NCBI RefSeq assembly: GCF_032854445.1
Contig: NC_088307.1
Span: 18,180,017-18,228,000 of the forward strand
DNA from: Liolophura sinensis
Lineage: Eukaryota; Mollusca; Polyplacophora; Chitonida; Chitonidae
Reading direction: 5' to 3'
DNA length: 47,984 nucleotides
Shown: piece after piece, positions 43,501 to 47,984 of the stretch
Numbering within the stretch: position 1 is the first letter of the stretch
Layout: every line of letters begins with the position of its first letter
Program-made: the position numbers and the translations under genes
The notes under the pieces: generated by a model
What the model was told of the DNA's origin: nothing
The model's input: only the letters and a program-made list of their open reading frames with translations
Databases searched by the model: none

Positions 43501-46500
43501 GTGTCGGCATTTTCTTTTTTTCATTTGTTAACTTGCTTTTTCCCAACGAAAATAATGTTCCTTTTGTTTATTGTTCTTAAAAACTAACAACACAGACGCC
43601 ACTGCACACCATGGCTTAGGCAGAACTACATGTAGGTAAAAAGGGAAAAAACAGAGTGATGTTAACTACAATTTATTTGATATCACCGGGGTAAATTGCT
43701 GTGTTGTAATCATCTTTAATATATATCACATGATTGCAAAGACCGTACATGGGAAGGTCTGTCAGCAACCTGCGGATGCTCGTGGGTTTCCCCTGAGCTC
43801 TGCCCGGTTTCCTTCAGCCAAAATATAGAAATATTCTTGAGTACGGTGTATAACACCAATCAAATAAATAAATAAATCAATGCAAAGGGATATAACTCAT
43901 GTCTTACTTCTCTTACAGACGGGTAAATTTGAGCAAGATCATTACTTTGAGCGGAACATGTATGTGGATCGTATCTTGGAGGTGATCATGAAAGAGGCCG
44001 GCACACGAAGAGTTGTCCTCTCTTGTTTTGATCCCGATGTTTGCATCCTGTAAGTGAAATCAAGACGTGTCCTATAACAGTGAACGTTTTCTGGATTATG
44101 CAAAGCAGCTGGGTTTTTTTTTGAAGTGAATGTTACTCTGATTTGAACAGGTTTTTTTTTTTTGGTTTTTTTTTAATTTGTGTTCAGTTCAAATGATTAA
44201 TGGGCTCTCCACCTGAACAAAACATTTTAGGCTTCAAAATCTTGGAACTGTGCATCAAAACTGCATCCTTTGGTCGAATTTGTTGACAGGACTCATTTTA
44301 ACTGCACCTTAAATAGGCCCCTCTTTAAAGTGAAACAGTCACCTCTATTAAAGTAAAAGAAATCTAAGATAAATCTAAGAAGCAAGATTTAGATATTAGA
44401 ATTCTATGGTAGGCTTTATGAGCCATACTGACGGTATCTAAGAACTCTTTTTTTTTCACCTGATGCTCACCAGAAGGAATGAGTTTTTGAGAACTTTATT
44501 TCAGTAATCTGTTACTTATGGGTAAAAACAGTTATTCCAACATTCAGTGTTGTGATTATAGTTGGAAAAACTTCTTACGAAGTTAGTGTTCCTAAACTCT
44601 GGTAGTATGGTCCATAAAGTCCACCTTAGAATTCAAGTTTGAACACCTTTACCTCTCTTCAAAAAAATCTGTTGAGTTAAGCAAGCACCTCTATTGAGTT
44701 AAACAGTCAGCTCTATTTAGTTAAGGAAGCCTCTCTATTAAGTTTAACAGTCAGCTCTATTGAGTTAAGCCAGTACCTCTATTAAGTTAAACAGTCAGCT
44801 CTATTGAGTTAAGCAAGCACCTCTGTTAAGTTAAACAATCAGCTCTATTTAGTTAAGCAAGCCTCCAGCTCATGCTGGCTTCCTTTCCAGCCATAAGTGG
44901 GAAGGTCTGCTAGCAACCTGCGGATGGTCGTGGGTTTCCCCCGGGCTCTGCACGATTTCCACCCACCATAATGCTGGCCGCCGTGGTACAAGTCAAATGT
45001 TCTTGAGTGTGACGTAAAACACCAATCAAATAAATAAATAGTTAAGCAAGCCTCTCTATTAAGTTAAACAGTCAGCTCTGTTGAGTTAAGCAAGCAGCCT
45101 ATTAAGTTAAACAGTCAGCTCTATTTAGTTAAGCAAGCACCTCTATTAAGTTAAACAGTCAGCTCTATTGAGTTAAGCAAGCACCTCTATTAGGTTAAAC
45201 AATCATCTCTATTAAGCAAGCACCTGTATTAAATGAAACAGTCACCTCTATTAAGTTAAACAAGCATCTGTATGAAGCCAAACAGTCTGTAACTGAATGT
45301 TGTGTTGTGTTCGTAACAGGTTGAGATTGAAGCAGAACAAATACCCAGTCCTGTTCCTCACCCAGGATGTGGAGAAGTGGGTACCCTTCATGGACAAGAG
45401 AACGCTCAGTATTTCAGATGCTGTCCATCTGGCACGAGCTCATCAGTTCCTGGTGAGTCACTGTAGTAAATAGATGGCAGCTATTCCATTCAAATTCCTT
45501 ACCAGAAATTTTCTTCATAAGATTCTATTGGACCTTGAAATTTAGATTTTGAATTTTGGTGAAAGATTTTTAATCTAGGTGATGTTCCCATGCTTATTGA
45601 TTGTCCTGGCTTCCTCTCCGGTCATACATGAGAAGGTTTACCAGCAACTCGCGGATGGTCATGGGTTTCATGAGTCATATAAGTGAAGTAATGAAATTTG
45701 AAACCAATGAAATAAATAAGTAAAATGAATGTCAGACATAGTGGACATTCCGGTATAAAGCTGCTGAAAGTCCTTATAGAAAGTACTTGTTTGTGTGTTT
45801 GTTTGTTTTCCAATGTTAAATGTTACATTACACTTTCTTAGACTGATAAATAAACTAGTAGAATAGTACCCATTAATCTCCACTTGAAGGTTTATACTTA
45901 CTGTAATTCTTCACCCTGTCCCCATGTTTCCAAGGTGTTTATTCAGGCATTTTCTAAAGGCATTATTCCATGTAGACTGATAAAATGACACCTTTTTGTG
46001 AAGCCATGAAATTGGCCTATCCAACCCAATGTATTTTTCTGCCTGGTTTTCCCCAAAATTAAATTATATTTTTGATTTATTTACAATTGTATTTTTTTCT
46101 CCAAAAACTGAATTATAAACATGCTTAAATTGCTCAGAAAGTTGCTTTTTCATATGCGAAAATGTTGAGGAATTATGCTAAATCTATTGGTCCTTGAAAT
46201 TCTTGAAAACATTGGACACAAGATTCTTTTAAGTTTAGGAAAATATTTTCTTTTCATGGTTGATAACCCTAGGTGTTGTTTTTTGGGAAGGAAATTTTAT
46301 TTACTACAAGAATGTTACTGTAGGTGAAGATGAATCGGTATGTGCTGCTGGTTGCAAATGAGTATGGGAGTGCTGCTGGTTGAAAATGAGTCTGCAAATG
46401 CTGCTGGTTGAAAATGAGTCTGCGAGTGCTGCTGGTTAAAAATGAGTCTACAAGTGCTGCTGATTGAAAATTAGTCTGTGAGTGATGCTGGTTGGAAATG

Positions 46501-46776
46501 AGTCTGAGTGATGCTGGTTGAAAATGAGTCAGTGAGTGATGCTGGTTGACAATGAGTGTTAGTTATGTGTTTGTTGAAAATAAAGTCTTGATTGAGTAAT
46601 TGTGTTTATTGACAGGGTGTGAATGTGGAGTCTGAGCTGCTGTTGAAGGACTTGAAACTGGTGGAGACGATAAAGAACATGGGGCTTGTACTTTTCTGCT
46701 GGGGAGACGCCAACAACGACCCGGAAGCCATGAAATTGCTCAAAGAGAAAGGGGTGGATGCCATGATACATGACAG
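27290..46776 (+). CDS. GPCPD1: GPCPD1 (GDE5) glycerophosphocholine phosphodiesterase, 3' incomplete, 14 coding exons visible
   Basis: Exons 27290-27441, 28257-28417, 28703-28759, 29547-29890, 31033-31198, 31771-31906, 35714-35768, 38060-38152, 38805-38879, 41554-41590, 42460-42575, 43919-44049, 45320-45452 and 46616-46776 join to 1817 nt, 605 codons plus two bases, in frame throughout. Family knowledge: this cytosolic enzyme cleaves glycerophosphocholine to glycerol-3-phosphate and choline. Seen: a CBM20-type domain at about 3-110 (VGDCEQLGDW, YQYRYF, KWETN), a middle region, and a GDPD domain from about 322 with metal and catalytic residues in GHRG (H328, R329), REN (E345, N346), EFD (E363, D365), YHD (H378) and VEIK (E456). 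FCWGDANNDPE near residues 580-590 is typical. The human protein is 672 residues, so roughly 60 are missing at the right edge. ATG 27290 is the first in frame; a second ATG follows directly. Confidence 0.96.
27582..27818 (-). mobile_element. SINE-1, near full length, diverged, reverse orientation
   Basis: Starts gatttatttatttatttcat, then cggtgtttcacttatacgat (with the gagtacggcgta block deleted), ggcggccagcattatggtgg, and ends in a degenerate head (aaccacctcgaccatgctgg). Confidence 0.8.
28257..28417 (+). CDS. GPCPD1: GPCPD1 exon 3: second half of CBM20
   Basis: Follows gttacag. It encodes EIWSRVVKLPGHRDYQYRYF, LCTMRESDNEDSDKSVLV and TKWETNIKPRTFSPR. YQYRYF and KWET match human GPCPD1 closely. 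Donor gtaaat, phase 1. Confidence 0.96.
28703..28759 (+). CDS. GPCPD1: GPCPD1 exon 4: 19-codon linker exon
   Basis: Follows tgtttcag. It encodes AYCIHPEDCETQTSIFGRF and keeps phase with both neighbours. Too short for ORF callers; supported by frame and splice sites (donor gtaagt). Confidence 0.88.
29000..29269 (+). mobile_element. Two SINE-1 fragments in tandem
   Basis: The first copy, 29000-29119, runs from ttcctcttcggttatacctg to the gctggccgccag region but lacks the tail. A second, 5'-truncated copy starts at once (gaaggtcttgcagcaacctg) and is complete to caaataaataaatgaataaa at 29269. Confidence 0.85.
29547..29890 (+). CDS. GPCPD1: GPCPD1 exon 5: middle region
   Basis: Follows ttttttacag. 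It encodes about 114 residues, including SRGWLTSQTEIQLRFYGNP, an acidic stretch and LRDGEYMVFRAQTFEPEYL. GWLT-QTEI-LR matches human GPCPD1. Ends in phase 0 at gtatgt. Confidence 0.96.
29950..30125 (+). mobile_element. SINE-2 head copy
   Basis: Has gtggttgagtgtttaagacg, like a type II (Leu/Ser) tRNA 5' half, then a perfect B box ggttcaatccc at 30009-30019 and tagggaatttatggattct. The tail is not clear here. Compare 10.75 kb. Confidence 0.65.
30226..30447 (+). mobile_element. SINE-1, complete ends, internal deletion
   Basis: Head gggcctccgtggctcagttg to B-box region gtgagttcaagcccagc, then jumps from agctcatg to ccagcaacctgtggatgg, losing about 40 bp, then the normal 3' end and tail. Flanked by 13-bp duplications tt(g/a)cattgaggtg at 30213-30225 and 30448-30460. 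Confidence 0.92.
30587..30765. mobile_element. MITE-like element, family E (CAGGGCC ends)
   Basis: Begins cagggccttctttcataaaa and ends actttgtgaaagcaggccctg, imperfect inverted ends; 179 bp; no coding. Shares termini with 23.54 kb and more weakly 8.1 kb. Confidence 0.75.
31033..31198 (+). CDS. GPCPD1: GPCPD1 exon 6: middle region
   Basis: Follows gttgtag. It encodes GFQLDFYVHNPSGSPEDVPK, HVGYSYLLPFHIQD and the stretch to PIGQIS. HVG and the I-G-x-I pattern match the human middle region. Donor gtgagt, phase 1. Confidence 0.95.
31771..31906 (+). CDS. GPCPD1: GPCPD1 exon 7: start of GDPD domain (HRG)
   Basis: Follows attcttgtag. It encodes VEHFIAKPMTNFQCSMETSF, then LHWKRDRGPLDIGHRGMGV. GHRG supplies the catalytic His and Arg of glycerophosphodiester phosphodiesterases. 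Donor gtaagt after two bases of a Trp codon. Confidence 0.97.
32738..32924 (-). mobile_element. SINE-1, diverged, reverse orientation
   Basis: Starts at the tail end gttttactccatacttgtga, with part of the middle deleted (gacgacgggaggtaggttgc). It ends in head sequence gccacatctgccacggaggc. Lies in GPCPD1 intron 7. Confidence 0.75.
32925..34428 (+). other. GPCPD1 intron 7: unannotated stretch
   Basis: T-rich intron DNA with no recognisable gene or repeat. Confidence 0.55.
34429..34690 (+). mobile_element. MITE-like element, family A copy 3, interrupted by a SINE
   Basis: The left end tactgtaagacttcaacttt and tctttcagtggaatttattc match the copy at 305. The element is split by the short SINE at 34508-34581, and its right part (ggaaggttgtagc) follows. 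The SINE is therefore the younger insertion. Confidence 0.65.
34508..34581 (-). mobile_element. SINE-1, extreme 5' truncation with long tail
   Basis: Only 74 bp: about eleven tttatt-type tail units then gattggtgttttacgccata and ctcaagaat. Flanked by perfect 12-bp duplications tcatgaaaatga at 34496-34507 and 34582-34593. Confidence 0.92.
35551..35575 (+). repeat. GGGTT repeat with G-quadruplex potential
   Basis: Four GGG runs (35553-55, 58-60, 63-65, 68-70) separated by TT, on the transcribed-RNA-sense strand of GPCPD1 intron 7, about 145 bp before exon 8. It fits the G3-loop G4 rule with very short loops. Confidence 0.8.
35714..35768 (+). CDS. GPCPD1: GPCPD1 exon 8: REN motif, 18 codons
   Basis: Follows atctttcag. 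It encodes LAAVRENTVASLAAASSH; human has VQENTIASL at the same place. Ends in phase 0 at gtaggt. Confidence 0.94.
35769..37190 (+). other. GPCPD1 intron 8, first part: unannotated
   Basis: T-rich intron DNA. Frames on both strands are Ser/Phe/Ile-rich translations of T-rich sequence without domains. Confidence 0.55.
37191..37415 (+). repeat. Approx. 24-bp minisatellite in GPCPD1 intron 8
   Basis: Units of ttacttatccatgtttacac plus atta, with variants (ccattttta, ccatatttac) and some units shortened to ttatccatgtttacaca. All three forward frames stay open here simply because 24 is a multiple of three; not a gene. Confidence 0.85.
38060..38152 (+). CDS. GPCPD1: GPCPD1 exon 9: EFD and YHD motifs
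   Basis: Follows ggttgtcag. It encodes GADFVEFDVQLSKDWIPVVY then HDFQVCLAIRK: metal-binding E363 and D365 and catalytic H378 of the GDPD fold. Phase 0 at both ends (donor gtgagt). Confidence 0.97.
38495..38692 (+). mobile_element. Degenerate SINE relative
   Basis: Has ttgtctttcaccagtatgac, then cacatgtgagaagctcaaca, cctccacctataaaactgac and gtcggataaatgaatgaa. The order matches the SINE-1/SINE-2 plan but is too diverged to assign. Confidence 0.45.
38805..38879 (+). CDS. GPCPD1: GPCPD1 exon 10: ELFEIPVKDLT, 25 codons
   Basis: Follows tattttcag. It encodes RKTEEHELFEIPVKDLTAEK then LQSMK; human has ELFEIPVKELT. The donor gttagc is weak and runs straight into the 76-bp minisatellite. Confidence 0.95.
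38892..40735 (+). repeat. 76-bp minisatellite, about 24 copies, with higher-order structure
   Basis: Unit: gaaacatgaggaatattcat, aaaatagggaatgtggg, aaacataggaaatattcatg, tacaaaacaggaaaagtgt. Each unit is itself two diverged ~38-bp halves, both containing gaaacat...ga(a)tattcat. By eye three unit types occur: type 1 (cataaaatagggaatgtggg), type 2 (gcataaaaaagggaatgtgg) and type 3 (cataaaataaggaatgtgga). Types 2-3-1 repeat as a 228-bp block around 39.59-40.05 kb, then types 2-3 as a 151-bp block around 40.05-40.49 kb, where type 2 has lost one base. The array begins about 12 bp after the exon 10 donor. Confidence 0.96.
40918..41047 (+). mobile_element. SINE-1, diverged fragment
   Basis: Reads gaacctgtgagtggtcatac, then cctcccaccataatgagtta (with a deletion), then cttgaatatggcaataaaac and aatcaaataaataaataa. 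Confidence 0.75.
41554..41590 (+). CDS. GPCPD1: GPCPD1 exon 11: 12-codon micro-exon
   Basis: Follows gtttcacag. It encodes VAHRTEKTLKHL and ends at gtgagt, phase 1. Only 37 nt. It is supported by clean splice sites and by correct phase with both neighbours; human has LTHVTALKSKD in this variable linker. Confidence 0.85.
42071..42435 (+). repeat. 33-bp minisatellite, 11 units, open in frame into exon 12
   Basis: Unit agtgccattatacattagta followed by gtcatcttctaga, copies differing by few bases. 33 is a multiple of three, so the + frame stays open as VPLYISSHLLE-type units from 42072 and continues without stop into exon 12 in the correct frame. It ends about 24 bp before the exon 12 acceptor. 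Confidence 0.95.
42460..42575 (+). CDS. GPCPD1: GPCPD1 exon 12: VEIK motif
   Basis: Follows taacttcag. It encodes DIDLEPGDLQPFPTLERVFE, then HVGFNVEIKYAMQDK. PFP-L and GFN-EIK match the GDPD domain, and E456 is a conserved acidic residue. Phase 0 donor gtaagt. Confidence 0.97.
42770..43065 (+). mobile_element. MITE-like element, family B copy 2
   Basis: Starts tactgtaattcttcaacctt and ends gtgaaaaggtgggggaatt (imperfect inverse). The interior tgtctgtagactgataaagt and ctgaaattggccaatccaac matches 45.9 kb and, inverted, 25.3 kb. A 27-bp tandem repeat lies in its left end. Confidence 0.75.
42781..42866 (+). repeat. 27-bp tandem repeat within a MITE end
   Basis: cttcaaccttctcacaaggc plus gaccttt repeats three times (42781, 42808, 42835), plus a partial unit. 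The unit overlaps the family B terminal sequence, so the array probably arose by duplication of the element's end. Confidence 0.9.
43064..43395 (+). repeat. Approx. 65-bp tandem repeat, about five units
   Basis: Unit caaaaataaactgccatatt, taacttatgttgaataaatc, actagaattggggtaatct, separated by A-runs of variable length. GPCPD1 intron 12. Confidence 0.88.
43396..43530 (+). mobile_element. MITE-like element, family D, partial
   Basis: ttttgtatttcacctaaagt, then tgggattcagccacttaaga, then gatacttatcagaaaaactt follow the order of the copy at 23.28 kb. Right end not clear. Confidence 0.5.
43741..43877 (+). mobile_element. SINE-1, 5'-truncated
   Basis: Starts gaccgtacatgggaaggtct, then gtcagcaacctgcggatgct, then gaaatattcttgagtacggt and caatcaaataaataaataaa. 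Short flanks (t/a)tgcaaag at 43734-43741 and 43880-43887 may be the target duplication. The tail ends about 40 bp before exon 13. Confidence 0.88.
43919..44049 (+). CDS. GPCPD1: GPCPD1 exon 13
   Basis: Follows ctcttacag. It encodes TGKFEQDHYFERNMYVDRIL, then AGTRRVVLSCFDPDVCIL; the RR-V-S-FD-D-C pattern matches human GPCPD1. Donor gtaagt, phase 2. Confidence 0.97.
44050..44650 (+). other. GPCPD1 intron 13, first part: T-runs, no feature
   Basis: Intron DNA with T8-T11 runs near 44,115-44,175. A single outlier of the later repeat (gaaacagtcacctctattaa) lies near 44,331. Confidence 0.55.
44652..45285 (+). repeat. 44-bp minisatellite (dimer of ~22 bp) split by a SINE
   Basis: Unit caagcacctctattaagtta followed by aacagtcagctctattgagttaag; the two 22-bp halves are related. 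The array is interrupted by the SINE at 44866-45039 and ends about 25-35 bp before the exon 14 acceptor. Confidence 0.93.
44866..45039 (+). mobile_element. SINE-1 inserted in the 44-bp array
   Basis: 5'-truncated at cagctcatgctggcttcctt, complete to caatcaaataaataaat. Flanked by perfect 15-bp duplications agttaagcaagcctc at 44851-44865 and 45040-45054, which belong to the array unit. Confidence 0.95.
45320..45452 (+). CDS. GPCPD1: GPCPD1 exon 14: QNKYPVLFLTQ
   Basis: Follows ttcgtaacag. It encodes LRLKQNKYPVLFLTQDVEKW, then DAVHLARAHQFL. RxKQNKYPxLFLTQ is nearly identical in human GPCPD1. Phase 0 donor gtgagt. Confidence 0.97.
45607..45723 (+). mobile_element. SINE-1, internally deleted
   Basis: ggcttcctctccggtcatac, then accagcaactcgcggatgg, then jumps to gagtcatataagtgaag and a degenerate tail aatgaaataaataagtaaa. 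Confidence 0.75.
45899..46180 (+). mobile_element. MITE-like element, family B copy 3
   Basis: Starts tactgtaattcttcaccctg and ends gcgaaaatgttgaggaatta (inverse). The interior ccatgtagactgataaaatg and gaaattggcctatccaaccc is shared with 42.77 kb. Confidence 0.78.
46343..46560 (+). repeat. 28-bp minisatellite, eight units
   Basis: Unit tgctgctggttgaaaatgag followed by tctgcgag, one unit shortened to 26 bp. Ends 55 bp before exon 15. Confidence 0.93.
46616..46776 (+). CDS. GPCPD1: GPCPD1 exon 15: FCWGD and DR
   Basis: Follows ttattgacag. It encodes GVNVESELLLKDLKLVETIK, then GLVLFCWGDANNDPE and GVDAMIHDR. FCWGD-NDPE and the G-V-N-x-E opening match human GPCPD1. Donor gtcagt after two bases of an Arg codon. 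Without splicing, translation would add about 11 codons and stop at 46811-46813. Confidence 0.97.
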
Positions 46777-46860
46777 GTCAGTATTAAAGCCTGTGAGCAC
46801 AGAAGCAAAATGACATTAAGTGGGAAGAAGTGCCTGGTTAATCAAAGTTGTACATCAGAT

Positions 46861-47070
46861 TCTGTATTTCGCCTGAAATTTGGTGTGTAAAATGGCATTT
46901 TCGGAAGCACATTAAGGCTTTATAGTGTTACTCTTGGTGCCTACACTTGCAGTTTTTGTGGTAAGAAATTCATCAAACTTTACAAAAAAAAACAACAACT
47001 TTGAAGTGGCCCTCTTTTAAGGTGAATCCAGTGAAATGTGACACTTGACAAAAAGTAAACTATATGCAGC
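46861..47070 (-). mobile_element. MITE-like element, family D, inverted copy
   Basis: tctgtatttcgcctgaaatt at the left; the right part, read on the minus strand, gives gtcaagtgtcacatttcact and aaaagagggccacttcaaag, matching the 23.28 kb interior. Confidence 0.6.
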
Positions 47071-47187
47071 ACTGTAGTTCATTGCCTAATATATTTAGTG
47101 AATATCGCTCAGAAACTGTGCAAATACAAATTAAAAACAAATTTAGTTCCTGTAAAAAAAATGCATGTGGGTGTTCACGTACTGACA

Positions 47188-47356
47188 GCTTCTCTACTCC
47201 TCCCGTCGTACGTGGGAATGTCAGCCAGCATCCTGCTGGTGGCCGTGGGTTTTCCCCCGGGCTCTGCCCAACTTTCTTCCACCATAATGGTAGCCGCCAT
47301 CGTGTAAGTGACATATTCTTGAGTACGGCGTGAAACACCAATCAAAATAAGTAAAT
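47188..47356 (+). mobile_element. SINE-1, 5'-truncated
   Basis: gcttctctactcctcccgtc, then gtacgtgggaatgtcagcca (middle diverged: gcatcctgctggtggccg), then cttgagtacggcgtgaaaca and caatcaaaataagtaaata. Confidence 0.88.
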
Positions 47357-47984
47357 ATATCTGCTGTACTAATGGGCAGTAATTGTTAATCTTTTCGGAT
47401 GAAATACAGTTTAATAGACCCAGGATTGTAAGAGTGTAGGGAAAATTCCTAATAATTACAGGTACAGTACATGTATTCAACAAGCTCGATGTTTTGCAAA
47501 ATCCACACAAAGTTTAAGAAGACATCTGAATGAACATATCCGCAAAGTCGCAGCTTGTCCAGATGAAGTTTCAATACCAGCTTTGCAACATGCATAACTT
47601 TTTATCTTGTAATACTGTCGGATATAAATTCTCAAAATTTTCCAGTTCATAGCTCAAAGATAACCATAGTCTAATTGCTGTATCATTGGTTTTGCACAGC
47701 TGTGGCATAGAGAATTGAATATCCACCTCATAATAGCTCTGGGCCTCAATCCCAAGTTGTATCATACCCAAGACTTCAGAAGTGTAAACCTTACAGATTC
47801 CCCTTGTGTAGGATTTACTTGAAAATTTCACAACTTAAAATACTCAAAAATACTTTTTGCATTTCATTCATTATCTGAGAAGGTATTTCAGTTTTTTGAC
47901 TTTCTAGGGCCATGCTAATGGCAAATATATGTGTTGATTTTCAGTTGTCCTGTCTTATTGATATTAAACTAACATATTTCAGGG
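47357..47984 (+). other. GPCPD1 intron 15 (partial) with possible acceptor at the right edge
   Basis: No exon is seen before the end. The last bases aacatatttcag|gg could be the acceptor of exon 16, since ag plus g would complete Arg of the DR pair. A branch-point-like actaac lies just upstream, but it is close to the AG. Only two bases of the putative exon are in view. Confidence 0.3.

Noticed and set aside
46343-46560. CRISPR-like array of 28-bp repeats
   Set aside because: Units are contiguous with no unique spacers and lie in an animal intron, so this is a minisatellite. The same applies to the 33-bp and 27-bp arrays.
46777-46813. GPCPD1 ending by read-through after exon 15
   Set aside because: It would give a short tail without the conserved C-terminal part. 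A good donor gtcagt at 46777 and the length of the human protein argue for a further exon beyond the window.

Overview
This is animal nuclear DNA, most likely from a lophotrochozoan and probably a mollusc. The reasons are intron-split genes with GT-AG junctions, large AT-rich introns, a dense load of tRNA-derived SINEs whose tails end in (AAATA)n-like repeats, several small palindrome-ended element families, and many TACATGTA-rich stretches. The species assignment is an inference; no database was searched. Nothing looks bacterial or viral, and I see no CRISPR array or stand-alone rRNA or tRNA gene.

Two genes lie head to tail on the + strand. (1) Positions 1-7867 carry the 3' nine coding exons of the replication kinase CDC7. 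The gene is cut by the left edge of the window; 475 codons plus stop are visible and every junction keeps frame. (2) Positions 27017-46776 carry fourteen coding exons of GPCPD1 (GDE5), a glycerophosphocholine phosphodiesterase with an N-terminal CBM20 starch-binding-type domain and a C-terminal GDPD catalytic domain. About 605 codons are visible and the last exon or exons run off the right edge. A likely promoter and untranslated first exon lie near 12.5 kb, giving a first intron of about 14.4 kb and a 5' leader with short upstream reading frames. The two genes act in unrelated processes (origin firing; choline phospholipid breakdown), and nothing suggests a functional cluster.

Layout: CDC7 exons and introns 1-7867; intergenic DNA 7868 to about 12500; putative GPCPD1 promoter and exon 1 about 12500-12570; the large repeat-rich intron 1 12571-27016; GPCPD1 coding exons and introns 27017-46776; final partial intron to 47984.

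The rest is repeat biology. About twenty copies of one SINE family were found, several with clear target-site duplications, with relatives that share its tail. At least five families of short inverted-repeat (MITE-like) elements are present in two to four copies each. About ten minisatellites were found, five of which lie directly against splice junctions. The most interesting are a 76-bp array with nested higher-order structure starting right after a GPCPD1 donor site, an array of splice-acceptor-like units leading into CDC7 exon 8, and a 33-bp array that reads open and in frame into GPCPD1 exon 12. I found no convincing new gene system; the novelty is in the repeats and in small features of the two conserved genes.
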